Shown here: positions 11,537 to 23,516 of the stretch, in pieces
Layout of the letters: every line of letters starts with the position of its first letter
How positions within the stretch are numbered: the stretch's first letter is position 1
Assembly (NCBI GenBank): GCA_002914845.1
Contig: JXTC01000211.1
Location: forward strand, 297,069-361,068
Origin: Trema orientale
Lineage: Eukaryota > Streptophyta > Magnoliopsida > Rosales > Cannabaceae
Length of the DNA: 64,000 bases
Reading direction: 5' to 3'
Made by a program: the position numbers and the translations under genes
The notes under the pieces: model-generated
The model's input: the letters and a program-made list of their open reading frames with translations, nothing else
Databases searched by the model: none
What the model was told of the DNA's origin: nothing

Positions 11537-14500
11537 TTAAGCACCTAAGAAACACAAATGAAAGACTAGAAAATTTCATCAATATATTGCAAAATATTCG
11601 AGATGGAATATTTGGGGCTATTTCAAGCCTCTAGATAAGAATTTAGCCACACATAATTGTATCCAAAAGTAACACTATAGTGAAGTTTGTAATTGAAAAC
11701 ATATTCAAGATTATCACAATTACAGCTTCAAGAAAAGGAAATAAAGAAGAAAATAATAAGAAGGAAGAAAAAAAACAATGATGAAGAAGCCTCCAAGCTT
11801 AATTCTCTAAGAAATCTTCAAGGGATGTCTTTTAGGAAGCCAGACTCCAAGTCTCCCTATTTGTTAAATTTTGCTCTCCTCTAAAATCTGCTTTTGTAAG
11901 TGTGCCTCTATCTCTTTCAAAGCGTTCCTTCTAGGTCAAATTGAGGCACACTTAAGGATGGACAAGTCTCCTGATAACTGAAACATTTAGTCATTGATTC
12001 AAATACCCAAAATCAAATTTACAATTTATAAAGTTCTCCTCCAATCAACTAATCTAGCAAGTCCTAATAAAAATCAAAACTAGCCAGTACAGTGGCAAAA
12101 AAATGTGGATCCACAGAGATTGGGTCTTAAACTATTACTAAGTACTGGAATTATCACAACTCGACTATATTTAGGCTTAAAATCTATATGAATATGAAAA
12201 TAAACAAATAAAAACAAAGATAAAAAGAATAAAGTGTGAATAAAATATGGATAATAACTATGCACGAAGGTACTGTGGATTTGAATTCGCCTAGTTACTC
12301 CTATGTTCGTCAAATTGAGCAAAAACCAGCTTAATTATATTTAATTCACTAATCGAGGGATCTAACTTCATCTCATTACCTCTCCTGAGCTTCAAATAAG
12401 ATAATACACCTAACTAACCTAAGTTAATATCCCTGTTTAACCTGATCAATTAAGTGCTTATTAAGTTTAAGCCCTCAAATGAAAGTTAAGGTACCGCTCA
12501 CCTTCCGATCTCACAATAACCAAAACAACCTAAAACTATCAACGTGATTATCTAGGAGTTGATCTCCTCCCAATCCCATAACAACCTAAATTATGCTTCT
12601 CAATTTTGGATTATGACATTAATATCTCCTGGTGATCAAAATCACAACCTAAAGTCAACTAATTCATTGGCCAAATAAATTAGAAATAATGAGCAAAGAG
12701 AAGCATAAATGAATTGACAATAGAAAATAGACCAATAATCAACGAAATAATCAAAACAAAGAATTAAAAAGGGAAAATCAAATCATAGTTATTAAATATA
12801 AACAAGCATAGTAGAATCCATTGTTAATCTCAACAAGAAGTTCATCATATCCAAACAAAATTTCACAATATATCCAATACAAATTTCAAGAGAGATTAAG
12901 GTAGAGAGAAAGGAAAAAAAAAACTTTGTGGAGATGAGCTTCAAGTTTTTAAGCCTTCTAGAATATCTCCTAAGAATTCTTCAAGAAATCTCCAACTCTA
13001 AGCTTTTCTCTCTAGGAATTTGGTGTGTTTTTCCTTTTAATTCTCCGTCCCTGAAATTTTTTTTGCCATCCCCCTTTTAAGCTTCATTCTAGGTCAAATT
13101 CAAGCACCTTTTAAGGATGGATGAGTCTCTATCGTTGGATTATGAGAAAGGAGCAATTTAGGCCGTCGAAACTCATTAAAAGGGCTCAAAAATGCATCCA
13201 GGATGCGTCAGGGGCACAACTATGCCTCCCAGGGGCAACTTCGGGCAGTAGGGGAGGCACATGGGCACCTCCCAGGGGCACAACCACACACCTTTTTCTG
13301 CCTAGAGGCACGGAAGGATGGTCTGTTGCACTTGTTGTACTATGTTGCTTCTCGGGTGCGCTATTTCTTCGTTTTAGCTCGGATTCAACTTCAATCTTAA
13401 ATGATTTGAAACACATATTTTTGGCACAAATTTACCACGATTCTCATTTATTCACAGGAACTATAAAAACAAATAAAAGTACATCAAACAAACAAAAATG
13501 CTTGAAAACATATAACTATTTGAGCTCGAAACGTACTTGATATGGAGGTAAATATCATCCTCATAAAATATCCCCAAACTCAAATATTTGCTTATCGTCA
13601 AGCAAAAACAAAGAAGAAAACACAAATCAAGTACTAAACAAAAACATAAACATGTGAATTTTGTATCGAATCAACAACCGTGTAATTATCTCTGAAATCA
13701 CAAAATGATCTAAGCTGAAATGAAATGCAAGCATTGAAAATATCTAGAATTTCAACATCAAGCATCAATTTTCACTTCACTCAAGACCCTCTCGTGTAAG
13801 TATGTACACAATCAATCTCATTCAACCAAATGAACTCCAAATAGACTTATATGTTTAGTAGACTATGAGTGATCTCTAGATAATGCAAATTAGAACTACC
13901 ATAGGCCCATTCTTCGTGTCACTCTCCACTAATATAGGTTATTGTATCATCAAAGATTAAAAGGTCTTTTAAGGGTTGTAATGTAAGGCCGGGGTGAAGG
14001 GTATATGAGAAGGGTAATTTTCAGCTTGGATCACCCTAAGCTTGCATTACAACTCAAGGATTTTACGTGATTCCTTAAAAAATTCACTAATCAACCCCCT
14101 ATTTCATCATTTTTCTTCCCTCAAACAATTCCATAACAAGTTTATTTATAAAAACACAACACTAAACACAATCCTTTATTCTTTTACATATATATATATA
14201 TTTCTCATTTTATTTTTTTATTTTTTTAAAAGTTTTTATTTATTTTTATTTTTTACCAAGCATATGATAAAAAGAAGAGAAACATAAAGCTCATCTCAAA
14301 CTCAAAATCAACATTGTCCTCCTAGTCTCACAACAACCTAAACTATGCCTCTCAATTTCGGATTATTAGATTAATCTCTCCTGAATATCAAAATCACAAT
14401 CTAAAGTCAACTAATACATTGGCCAAATAAATTAGAAGCAATGAGTAAGGAAATGCATAAATAAATTGACAATGGAAAATAGAACAATAATAAATAAAAT

Positions 14501-14685
14501 AATCAAAACAAAGAATTAAAAAGGGAAAATCAAATCATAGTTATTAAATATAAACAAACATAGTAGAATCCATTGTTAATCTCAACAGGAAGTTCATAAT
14601 ATCCAAACAAGATTTCACAATATGCCTAATGCAAATTTCAGGAGAGATTAGGATAGAGAGAGAAAGGAAAAGAAAAATTTTGGTA
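11537..14685. mobile_element. Non-coding LTR-retroelement sequence, Athila/Tat-like character
   Basis: No protein domain is recognisable. The stretch contains phrases often seen in non-coding parts of plant gypsy elements, for example 'gtggatccacagagattggg' (12105) and 'atccccaaactcaaatattt' (13570). It holds a 380-bp direct repeat and a segment (13340-13480) that recurs at about 60075-60260. The lineage is an inference from general resemblance. Confidence 0.45.
12564..12947. repeat. Direct repeat, copy 1 (about 380 bp)
   Basis: This aligns with 14317-14697 over its whole length with scattered substitutions and small gaps, including the block 'gggaaaatcaaatcatagtt'. The pair may be a decayed LTR pair or two copies of one family; orientation is the same. 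Confidence 0.85.
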
Positions 14686-14697
14686 GAGATGAGCTCT
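14317..14697. repeat. Direct repeat, copy 2
   Basis: Second copy of 12564-12947. It stops at 'gagatgagct', exactly where Tat integrase coding sequence begins. In copy 1 the same words continue into further element sequence. Confidence 0.85.
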
Positions 14698-14722
14698 ACA
14701 AACAAGGATGTAGCACACCGCT
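14686..14722 (+). pseudogene. Tat-type gypsy integrase, piece 1
   Basis: The plus frame reads DELYKQGCSTPL and resumes after the 8.2-kb chromovirus insertion as MRCVNEVEATHILQEIHEG at 22888. Together these match the N-terminal segment before the HHCC finger of Tat/Athila integrases (LYxRGxSxPLLRC...ILxEIHEGxCGNH). The first bases also belong to the adjoining repeat, so the true edge lies within a short homology. Confidence 0.75.
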
Positions 14723-16412
14723 TGTAATAACCCGTATACCTAGAAAACAAAAAAAGAAAATAAATAAATGAAAGGCAAAAAAGAAAAAGAGCAAGGGTTC
14801 AGTTAATTACACAAGGACAATTAAGTAATTTAAAAGACTAGAAAATCTTGTATGTATCATCTTTTAGAGTCTGACAGAAGAAAAAAAATAAACACTCTAC
14901 AGAGGGAGAGGAGAACGGCTGAGAGCTTAGGAAAAGAGGAAGGATTACAAGAAGGTTAATTTTAAATTTTCTAAGGTAAAGAATTCCTCCCCATCAATTA
15001 GCAATCTATTATTTGGGATTCTTGGTATTAATCCATCATCTAGGGTTTAGAATTCTTTAACTATCTTTTTATTTTTAATCATGATTCTAGGGACCCTACA
15101 TCCAAATTCTTGGTACTTTTAGGATCCCTATCACTTGTAGAAATTGTCCTCTAAGTTTCACAATTTTTAGAATTAATTTGGAATGGCTATGAGTTTTTGA
15201 TGTCGAGGTTATGCAAGATAGTATAGTAAATGTATCGAGTGTGCATGAGCAGCAGATTAGACATTATAGTAGGCATGATTTAAGGTACCTATTAAGTGTT
15301 CAATGTTCATGTATGATTCTTGTTATAATTATAGGTGCTTGTGGTAGCTAGCAAATTGTTGTTGGATAGGTTAAGCTAGCGAACAGGTAAGTAACCTTTC
15401 ACTTTGCTAGTGACTTTTATTTTACTTAAGTTAATGTCTTTTGCTTTCTTAAAAAAATTAAATGAATTCATGTTTGTAAATCTGAAACTTGTTTTCAAGC
15501 AATTTGTTAATAAATGAAAATTATTTTACTAAGAAATAAATACCTTTCGAATAAAATATGGATCAAGCTTATGTACATTGTGACTGTTAAATGATTTGAA
15601 AGTTGTTAGTTTATTGATAAATATGAAAAGTATTGGTTAATTATTTTATAATTGAATGTGCTAAAATACTTTTCAGTGACTATGTATGTGAACCCAATCT
15701 ACAGAGATTACATGTAGATAGTACTAACCTAACCAGAGAGTTAAATGTAGTAGATTCGGACCCAACTATATGGGTCATTTGTTGCAGATTCGGACTCAGC
15801 TACAGGGGTTATTTGTGACAGATTCGGACCTAGTTACAAAGATTAAGTGTGGCCATAGTCACCAAAACTGTAGAGTAGAATTTGAAAGTGATATCGATTA
15901 TTGAATAAGTTTGATACAATGGATTTTAAAACTCTCTATTTTATTATATTGGTTTTCAATTAGTTTTATTTCCTTAATTTAAAAAGTATTAATTTTGAAG
16001 TTAGAGTAATTTTACAAAATACTTATTAAATGTTTCAAATTGCACATACTTGATCAAACTAGTAGAGATTATTGGTTACTTACTAGGCTGTCGAGCTCAC
16101 CCTTTTTATTCCTTATTAGTTTTCAAATTCTGAGAACAGTCAGTAAGTGGGACTCATATTTGGAAGGAGAGAGACCGTTTAAGGACTCAAATTTACTATT
16201 TAGAGTTGTTGCATTGTTCAATTTCTATTTTTGAGACATTGTTAGTTATGTGAGGTATACTAGATTATTGTTATGGTTTTAGTTTCTTTTGTCATTATAG
16301 ATTTAGCAAATGGTTATTGATAGTTTAAATCATTATAGTGTAACTGTGATGAGATACTTTAGGTGTTTCATGAATTAATTTTGGGTTTTTAATAATGATT
16401 GGATTCGAAGCC
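14723..16412 (+). repeat. 5' LTR of the chromovirus, 3'-truncated
   Basis: This matches the 3' LTR (about 21590-22887) over 'ggtagctagcaaattgttgt', the tandem-repeat part, and on to 'ggattcgaagccttt'. The final 75 or so bases of the LTR and the expected primer-binding site are missing at about 16413, where sequence passes straight into gag. Confidence 0.75.
15690..15850 (+). repeat. LTR-internal minisatellite, about 33-36 bp unit
   Basis: Four to five degenerate copies of a unit like 'agattcggacccagctacag' plus 'ggttatttgtg' are seen. The same array recurs in the inverted LTR (about 20745-20910) and the 3' LTR (about 22070-22260) with different copy numbers. Confidence 0.75.
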
Positions 16413-16438
16413 TTTGGCAGACTTAGCCTGTGAAAATC

Positions 16439-17450
16439 GAATGGCTAATAGATAAGCTAGGCAACAGCAAGGAGCTCAACAGCAAAGGGCTCAACAACAA
16501 GGAAATGTCAGTGATGGTCCTGGGAATGTTCAAGGTGAACCACAACAAGCTGGGATGCATGCATTGATGGAAACCTTAATTGGGGTTGTCCAACGACAAC
16601 AAAATTTACAGGAGTAGTACAACAACAACAACAACAACAATAACATCAAAATGTTGTTAATCAACGCAGACAATAGAATGAAATGTCTAAATTCAAAAAG
16701 CTTACATTACTATCATTTGAGGGAGCAATTGACCTTTTAGAGGCTGAGAAATGGTTAGCTGAAATGGACAAGGCTTTCACTACCTTGGGTAGTACTGATG
16801 CTGAAAGGGTGACTCATGCTACTTACATGCTACAAGGAGGTGCCTATGATTGGTGGCTAATGGTGAAACGTCAACATGAACAAGACACTGAACCTTTTAC
16901 TTGGAGGAAATTCAAGGATGCATTTAATGAGAAATATTTTTCCGAGAGTGTCCCTCGCCAGAAAGAAAAAGAATTTGTCAAGCTAGAGCAAGGGAACATG
17001 ACAGTAGCCTAGTATGAGGCAGAATTTATCAGATTGTCAAAGTTTGCTCCTGCTTTAGTGGTGACTAGAGAAAGTAGAGCTTGAAGATTTGAAAAGAGTT
17101 TAAGGTCCCAAATTAAATAGGGATTTGAGCCATTTGAGTTAGAAACTTATGGAGCTGTAGTGAGCAAAGCTTTACTGATAGAGAAGGGACTCAATGATGC
17201 TCAACAGGATCAAGACAATAAACAAAGGAAAAGATATAGGTTGGAACCACAAAAGAGTTAGAATTTAGTTGGACAAGCTAAAAAGCAAGGAACTCAAGGT
17301 AGTGGATTTTAGACTACAAGATGCAGTAAAAAGAATCATGTAGACAAGGACTGGTGATGGAAGACAGGTGCCTATTTTTGTTATGGAAGCTATGAGTATA
17401 AGTTTGCATCGTGCCCTTTAAACAAAAATTTAAACACTGCATAAGCTCTT
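16439..17450 (+). pseudogene. Chromovirus gag with zinc-knuckle remnant
   Basis: After a glutamine-rich N-terminus (CAA repeats at 16619-16640), an uninterrupted frame at 16683-17012 carries the retrotransposon gag core: AEKWLAEMDKAFTTLG, then YDWWLMVKRQ, FKDAFNEKYF and EFVKLEQGNMTVA. This matches the GAG family (EAExWLxxxEKxFxxL...WW...F...KYF...F..LxQG). After a stop at 17010 the frame continues with YEAEFIRLSKFAPALV. A decayed zinc knuckle (AYFCYGSYEYKFASCPL) lies at about 17370-17420. Several stops interrupt the frame, so no full-length Gag can be made. Confidence 0.85.
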
Positions 17451-17537
17451 CAAAATACTCAACCCTTACAAGGAACTCGACCAATTGGAGATAAAGGAGG
17501 AAATTAGAAACTTAAAACTAAAGAAAGAGTTTATGCC

Positions 17538-18029
17538 ATGACATTGCAAGATGCACAAACTTCAAATGATATGGTGACATGTACTATTCTTGTATCCTCC
17601 AAATATACACATGCATTGTTTGACTCTGGAGCAAGCCATTCCTTTGTGTCTACTAAATTTGTGAAGAAACATAATATGTTGATTGAGCCTATAGACATTG
17701 ACTTATGTATAGACACCCCAAATGGAAGCACTTTGGTTGTTGACCACACTTGTAAGTCTTGTAATGTTACTATCAAGGGTAGGGAGTTACTAGTTGATTT
17801 AATGGTTATGGACATGTATGATTTTGATATCATACTAGGAATGAATTGGTTATCTAGATATCATACTTCTATTTACTGTCATGGGAAGATAGTCAATTTT
17901 CACATTTCTGGCCAACTTGAGTTCTCTTCTATTGGAAATTCGAAACATACTCCTCCTTGTGTGATTTCTGTTTTACAAGCAAGACAAAAGTTGAGATATG
18001 TCTGTGAAGGCTACTTGATGATGGTTTGA
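17538..18029 (+). pseudogene. Chromovirus aspartic protease domain
   Basis: The 163-residue open frame contains HALFDSGASHSFVS with the DSG catalytic triad of retropepsins, then VVDHTCKSCNVTIKG and FDIILGMNWLSRYH, the I-L-G flap-following motif. It is the best preserved domain of the element. Start and end are set by stops; in the parent element it was part of a gag-pol polyprotein cleaved by this protease. The catalytic motif looks intact, but the domain is isolated. Confidence 0.88.
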
Positions 18030-18044
18030 GATACCCAACCAGAT

Positions 18045-18960
18045 GAGTTGATGCTAGAAGATATTATTGTTATGAGTGAATTCCCAGACGTCTTTTCAGA
18101 AGACTTACTAGGATTGCCACCAGATAGAGAAACATAATTCTCTATTGATGTTTTGTCAAACACTGCTCCAATTTCTAATGCTCCTTACCATATGGCACCA
18201 GTAGAATTGAGTGAATTGAAGAAAAAATTTCAAAAATTATTAGATAAAAGTTTTATTAGACCAAGTGTTTCTCTATGGGGAGCTCCTGTACTACTTTTGA
18301 AGAAGAAGGATGGGAGCATATGTCTTTGCATTGACTATTGAGAATTGAACAAGGTGACCATACGAAATAGGTATCCTCTACCAAGGATAGATGATCTATT
18401 TGATCAGCTACAGGGTGCACAAGTCTTCTAAAATTGATCTTCGATCTAGCTACCATCAATTGAAGATTAAAGCAGAAGATATTCCTAAGACCGCTTTCCG
18501 TACGAGGTATGGACATTTTGAATTTTTAGTGATGCCTTTTGGGTGGGTTGGCCAATGCCCCGGCTGCATTCATGGACTTAATAAATCGAGTGTTCCACCC
18601 ATTCCTTGATTAGTTTGTGGTGATCTTCATAGATGATATATTGGTATACTCAAAAAGTGAAGAAGAACATGCAGAGCATTTGAGGAAATTATTGCAGATT
18701 TTATGAGAAAAGAGGCTTTATACAAAATTGAAGAAATGTGAATTTTAGCTTGCGAATGTATCTTTCTTGGGCATGTAATATCAAGGGATGGAATTTCTAT
18801 CGACTCACAAAAAGTAAGGCAATTATAAAGTGGAATAGGCCGACAAATGTTTCAGAGATTCGCAGCTTCTTGGGTTTAGCTGGATACTATAGAAGGTTCA
18901 TGGAAGGATCTTCACTAATAGCAGTTCCTTTGACATAACTTACTCATAAGGGAGTCAAAT
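18045..18960 (+). pseudogene. Chromovirus reverse transcriptase
   Basis: Successive fragments spell gypsy RT blocks: [87 protein letters not shown], a frameshift near 18540, then [19 protein letters not shown]. The FIDD box holds the catalytic aspartates. [14 protein letters not shown] at about 18870-18910 is the connection to RNase H. At least five stops and one frameshift are present. The PDVF...GLPP lead-in is typical of Tekay/Del chromoviruses. Confidence 0.88.
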
Positions 18961-18989
18961 TTGAATGGTTAGAAGATTGCGAATGAAAT

Positions 18990-19400
18990 TTTCAAGAACT
19001 GAAGAGAAAATTAGTTTCTGCACCAATCCTTACAATACCTTTTGGGAGTAGAGGATTCATTGTGTATAGTGATGCGTCAAAGAAGAGGCTAGGATGTGTT
19101 TTGAGGTAGCATGATAAGGTTATTACCTATGCTTCTAGACAATTAAAGGGGTATGAGGAAAAATACCCTACATATGATTTTGAATTAGGTGTTGTAGTTT
19201 TTACTCTTAAGATTTGGAGGCATTATCTCTACGGAGAGAAATGTGAGATCTATACTGATCATAAGAGTTTGAAATACATAAACATGAGGCAGAGGAGGTG
19301 GTTAGAGTTGTTTAAAGATTATGATTTGACTATTCACTACCATCCCAAGAAGGCAAATACGGTAGCAGATAGTTTGAGCCGAAAAACTTCAGGTAATTTG
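18990..19400 (+). pseudogene. Chromovirus RNase H domain
   Basis: Translation gives FIVYSDASKKRLGCVL (first catalytic Asp), [20 protein letters not shown] (acidic Glu block), [20 protein letters not shown] (TDHKSL, third Asp) and [15 protein letters not shown] (the VADxLSR motif ending the domain). One internal stop lies near 19110. The domain sits between RT and integrase as in all gypsy elements. Confidence 0.87.
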
Positions 19401-19599
19401 GCAACTTTAATCACTGATCAGAAGAACATTTTGGAAGATATGAGAAAACTGAACATCGAAGTAAGAGTACCAAAGTCAAGAGCACAGTTGGCTAGTTTAC
19501 ATGTTCAAACTTTATTGATTGATAGAATCAAAGATGCCCAACCTAATGACCCCCACTGGCAGAAGATTCGAGCTAAGATAGAGGCCAGAGTGAAAACAT

Positions 19600-20057
19600 A
19601 GTTTTTTTATCCATGAAGATCGATCCTTGAGATTTGGGAAGAGATTATGTGTGCCAAATGATCAAGAATTGAAGAAGGAGATTCTTGGGGAAGCATATAA
19701 CACAAGCTATACAGTACATCTTAGAGGCATTAAAATATACAGGAATCTAATAGAGAATTTCTAATGGAATAATATGAAAACGGAAATTGCTCAGTATGTT
19801 TCACAGTATTTAGTGTGTTAGCAAGCGAAGGCTGAACACTAAAGACCTACAAGATTGTTACAACCCATCGAGATTCCTGAGTGGAAATGGGATTGTATCG
19901 CTATGGACTTTGTAACAGGATTGTCAAGGACCAATAGTGGTAATAATGCAATTTGCGATTTTGTGGATCGTAAATCTAAATTTGCATATTTCTTGGCTAT
20001 CAAAATCACTTTTTCTCTTGAGAGATTAGCCAAATTATATTTAAGAGAGATAATAAG
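19600..20057 (+). pseudogene. Chromovirus integrase, truncated by inverted LTR
   Basis: The N-terminal finger is decayed (EAYNTSYTVHLRG, then VCQ-like cysteines near 19815). The catalytic core begins with WKWDCIAMDFVTGLSR (first Asp of the DDE triad), then VDRKSKFAYFLAIK. It stops at LYLREII because an LTR in opposite orientation begins at 20058. The second Asp, the Glu and any chromodomain are absent. Assignment to a chromovirus therefore rests on protease/RT features and LTR ends, not on a chromodomain. Confidence 0.85.
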
Positions 20058-21480
20058 TGTCACATCCCAAAACTGAGTACATGACAACTGCTACATGCCT
20101 CTAAGGATAAATCTCATAAATACGAAAGGCATCAAATTCAATCATAATTAAAACCTCAATAAATCCATTAACACGCAAAATATCTCATCATAACAGAAAC
20201 ACCAAATCAATCTAAACTATTAATAACAATTTGCTAAATCCTATAGAGACAAAAGAAAATAAAACTATTACAATAATCCAGTACACTTTAAATCACCAAC
20301 AATGTCATAATAATGGAAATTAAATAAGATAATAACTCTAAAAAAGTAGAATCGAATCCTCAAACGATCTCCCTCTTAATATGAGTTCTACTCACTAACT
20401 ATTCTCGGAATCTGAAAAAGAATAAAGAATAAAAGAGTGAGCTCGATAGCGTAGTAAGTAATCGATAATCTTTACTAGTTAGATCAAGCATATGCAGCCT
20501 AGTAAGTAATCGACAATCTAAACTAATTAGATCAAGCATATGCCATTTGAAACATTTTATAAACATTTTTCTGAACAACTCAATTTCAAAATTAATACCT
20601 TTTAAGATAACAAGTGAAATAGGCCAGAGTCAAATTTACAAAAAAAAATAATCGATTTCAAACCTAAAGTTTCAATCTCATTCAAAAACTAATAACATTT
20701 CAAATTCTACGCTATAGTTTCTGGATGATTATGACCATACTTAACCCCTGCGGCTAAGTCCATATTTACTACATTTAATCCATGTAGTTAGGTCCACATT
20801 TACTATATTTAACCCCTATAGCTATGTCCACATTTACTACATTTAACCCCTGTAGCTTGGTCCATATTCAGTATATACTGTCTACATTTAACCCCTGTGG
20901 AATAGGTCTACAATACATAGTCAACTGAAGAGCGTTTTAACACATTCATATTCAATATGGTTCAAAAACATTTTCTTTTATATATATATATATTTAAAAA
21001 GGTGATAAACTCTCAGGTCATTCAACAACAGTAACAATCATAAGCTTGATCCATATTTTCTTAAAAAAGACAGTATAATTCGATCAAAGTAAATTTTATC
21101 CAAAAATAACTTAAGTAAATATTTCAGATTTAAAAATATATATTTTTCAAAAGGAATCAATAAAAATTAACTTTAAATAAAATAAAAGTCACTAATAAAG
21201 ACGAAAGATTACTTACCTGTTCGCTAATATAACCAATCTAGCAACAATTTACTAACTACCATAAGAACCTATAGTTATAAAAGAATCATACATGAATATT
21301 AAATACTTAACAAGTACCTTAAATCATGTCTAACACAATGTCTAATCTGCTGCCCATGCATACTTGATACAATCGCTACACTATCTTCCATAACCTCGAC
21401 ATCAAAACTCATAACAATTCCAAATTAATTCTAAAAATTGTGAAACTTGGAGGACAATTTCTATAAGTGATTGGGGTCCT
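20058..21480 (-). repeat. Inverted LTR of the same chromovirus family, partial
   Basis: On the minus strand this matches the 5' LTR from about 15130 onward: tandem array at 20745-20910, the complement of 'ggtagctagcaaattgtt' near 21230-21260, and the complement of 'agaaattgtcctctaagttt' near 21450. Its outer end reads TGTCACATCCC on the plus strand, i.e. an LTR 3' end. The LTR's first 400 bases are missing at its inner (right) side, where it abuts the plus-strand LTR. The 5-mer before it is ATAAG, with no partner found. Confidence 0.8.
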
Positions 21481-21589
21481 AAAAGTGCCAAGAAAATGGC
21501 TATAGAGTCCATAGGTGGGCCCTACATAGCTGAGCAAACTGCTGCCACACTTTGCTCTAAATGCCGAAAGTTACAAAATTTTTCTAGAT

Positions 21590-22887
21590 TTGTAACGCTC
21601 ACTTTGAAAGACTATATCTCTCTAAGGCAGCAAGTTAGACATTGTGTTAGGCATGATTTAAGGTACCTATTAAGTGTTTAATGTTCATATATGATTCTTG
21701 TTATAATTATAGGTACGTGTGGTAGCTAGCAAATTATTGTTGGATTAGTTAGGCTAGCGAACAGGTAAATAACCTTTCATATTTGCTAGTGACTTTTGTT
21801 TTACTTAAGTTAATATCTTTTGCTTTCTTAAAAAAAATTAAATAAATTCATATTTGTAAATTTGAAACTTGTTTTCAAGCAATTTGTTAATAGATGAAAA
21901 TTATTTTAATAAGAGATAACTACCTGTCGAATAAAATATAGATCAAGCTTATGTTCATTGTGATTGTTAAATGATTTGAAAGTTGTTACCTTATTTATAA
22001 ATATGAAAAGTATTGGTTAATTGTTTTATAATTGAATGTGTTAAAACGCTCTTCAGTGACTATGTATATAGACCCAATCTACAACGGTTATATGCAGACC
22101 GTACTAACCTAGTTGTAGGGTTAAATGTAATGATTTCGAACCCAGCTATAGTTATTATTTATAGTAGATACAGACCCAGCTACAGGGATTATTTATGTCA
22201 GATCTCGCTAAAAAGGTTATTTGTGGTAGATTTGGACCTAGTTACATGGGTTTAGTGTTGCCATAGTCACCAAAACTATAGAGTAGAATTTGAAAGTGAT
22301 ATCGATTATTGAATAAGTTTGATACAAAGGATTTTGAAACAATCTATTTTGTTGTATTGGATTTCAATTAGTTTCATTTCCTTATTTTAAAAAGTATTGA
22401 TTTTGAAGTTAGAGTTATTTTGTAAAATACTTACTAAATGTTTCAACTTGCATATACTTGATGTAACGAGTAGAGGTTCTTGGTTACTTACGGGGTTGTC
22501 GAGCTCACTATTTTTATTCTTCAATCTGAAAAAGATTCAGAGAACAGTCAGTAAGTGGGACTCATATTTGGAAGAAGGGAAACCGTTTGAGGACTCAGAT
22601 TTACTATTTAGAGTTATTGCGTTGTTTAATTTCTATTTTCGATACATTGTTAGTTATCTGAGGTATACTGGATTATTGTTATGGTTTTAGTTTCTTTTGT
22701 CATTATGGATTTAGCAAATAGTTATTTATGATTTAAATTATTATAGTGTTATTGTGATGAGATACTTTGGGTGTTTAATGAATTTATTTTGGGTCTTTAA
22801 TAATGGTTGGATTCGAAGCCTTTCGTATCTATGAGGTTTATCCTTATGTGCATATGGCAGTTGCCATGTCCTTGGTCTTACGTGACA
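21590..22887 (+). repeat. 3' LTR of the chromovirus, 5'-truncated
   Basis: This aligns with the 5' LTR from 'aggcatgatttaaggtacct' onward and carries the terminal segment lost from the 5' LTR (the words after 'gattcgaagccttt'), ending CGTGACA. The 21490-21590 stretch is only loosely similar to the LTR and contains the junction with the inverted copy. Confidence 0.8.
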
Positions 22888-23516
22888 CCACTTATGAGAT
22901 GTGTCAATGAAGTAGAAGCTACACACATACTACAAGAAATTCATGAAGGCATATGTGATAACTATATTGGGGGGCAATTTTTGACTCAAAACTCACTAAG
23001 ACAAGGATATTAATGGCCTACTATGTGACATGATGCGATGAACTTTGTGTACATGTGTGACAAATTTTAGCACTTCGCTCTGATTCCCAAGTCATATCCT
23101 GAAATGTTGACCTTAATGACTAGCCCTTGGCACTTTGGTAGATGGGGAATTGATTTGATAGGAGCATTGCCAATAGGTCGTGGAGGCACAAACAACATAA
23201 TTGTACCAGTTGACTAATTCACAAAATGGATGGAAGCTGAGGCGTTGTCCATAATTACTACTAGAAAGATCGAAAAATTCTACAAGAATATTATATGCAA
23301 ATACGGGATTCGAAAGGCCATCATCTCTGACAATGACAAGCTATTCGACTGTGTTCAATTCACAAAATTTTGTGACAACTTGGGCATTGAAAAGAAGTTT
23401 ACAGTAGTAGGCTGTAAACAAAACTCTAAAGTACAACTTGAAGACAAAGCTTGACAGCTTTAAGAGTGCATAGTGGATCAGCTACCAGAAGTCTTATAGG
23501 CAACAAGAACTACTAC
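22888..23516 (+). pseudogene. Tat-type gypsy integrase, piece 2
   Basis: The frame resumes with MRCVNEVEATHILQEIHEG, an HHCC finger with ALIPKSYPEML spacing, then SPWHFGRWGIDLIGALPIGR (first catalytic Asp in GIDLIG), TKWMEAEAL, and YGIRKAIISDNDKLFDC (second Asp in SDN). This is the Tat/Ogre/Athila type, clearly different from the chromovirus integrase at 19600. Stops occur at about 23013, 23217 and 23453. The piece ends at QATRTT where a solo LTR is inserted. Confidence 0.88.

Larger units (their letters stand above)
14723..22887 (+). mobile_element. Degraded Ty3/gypsy chromovirus (Tekay/Del-like) inserted in a Tat integrase
   Basis: The element starts TGTAATAACCCG and ends CGTGACA. The flanking 5-mers CCGCT (14718-14722) and CCACT (22888-22892) form an imperfect target-site duplication, and the interrupted Tat reading frame resumes on the far side. 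Order inside: 5' LTR, gag, zinc-knuckle remnant, aspartic protease (DSGASHSF), reverse transcriptase (FIDDILVYS), RNase H, integrase; this is the gypsy order. The integrase is cut off at 20057 by an inverted LTR of the same family, followed by a 3' LTR. Many stops and frameshifts make it inactive. Confidence 0.85.

Noticed and set aside
13121-13540. 139-codon plus ORF and opposing 76-codon ORF
   Set aside because: No domain recognised. The region recurs at 60.1 kb as non-coding retroelement sequence.
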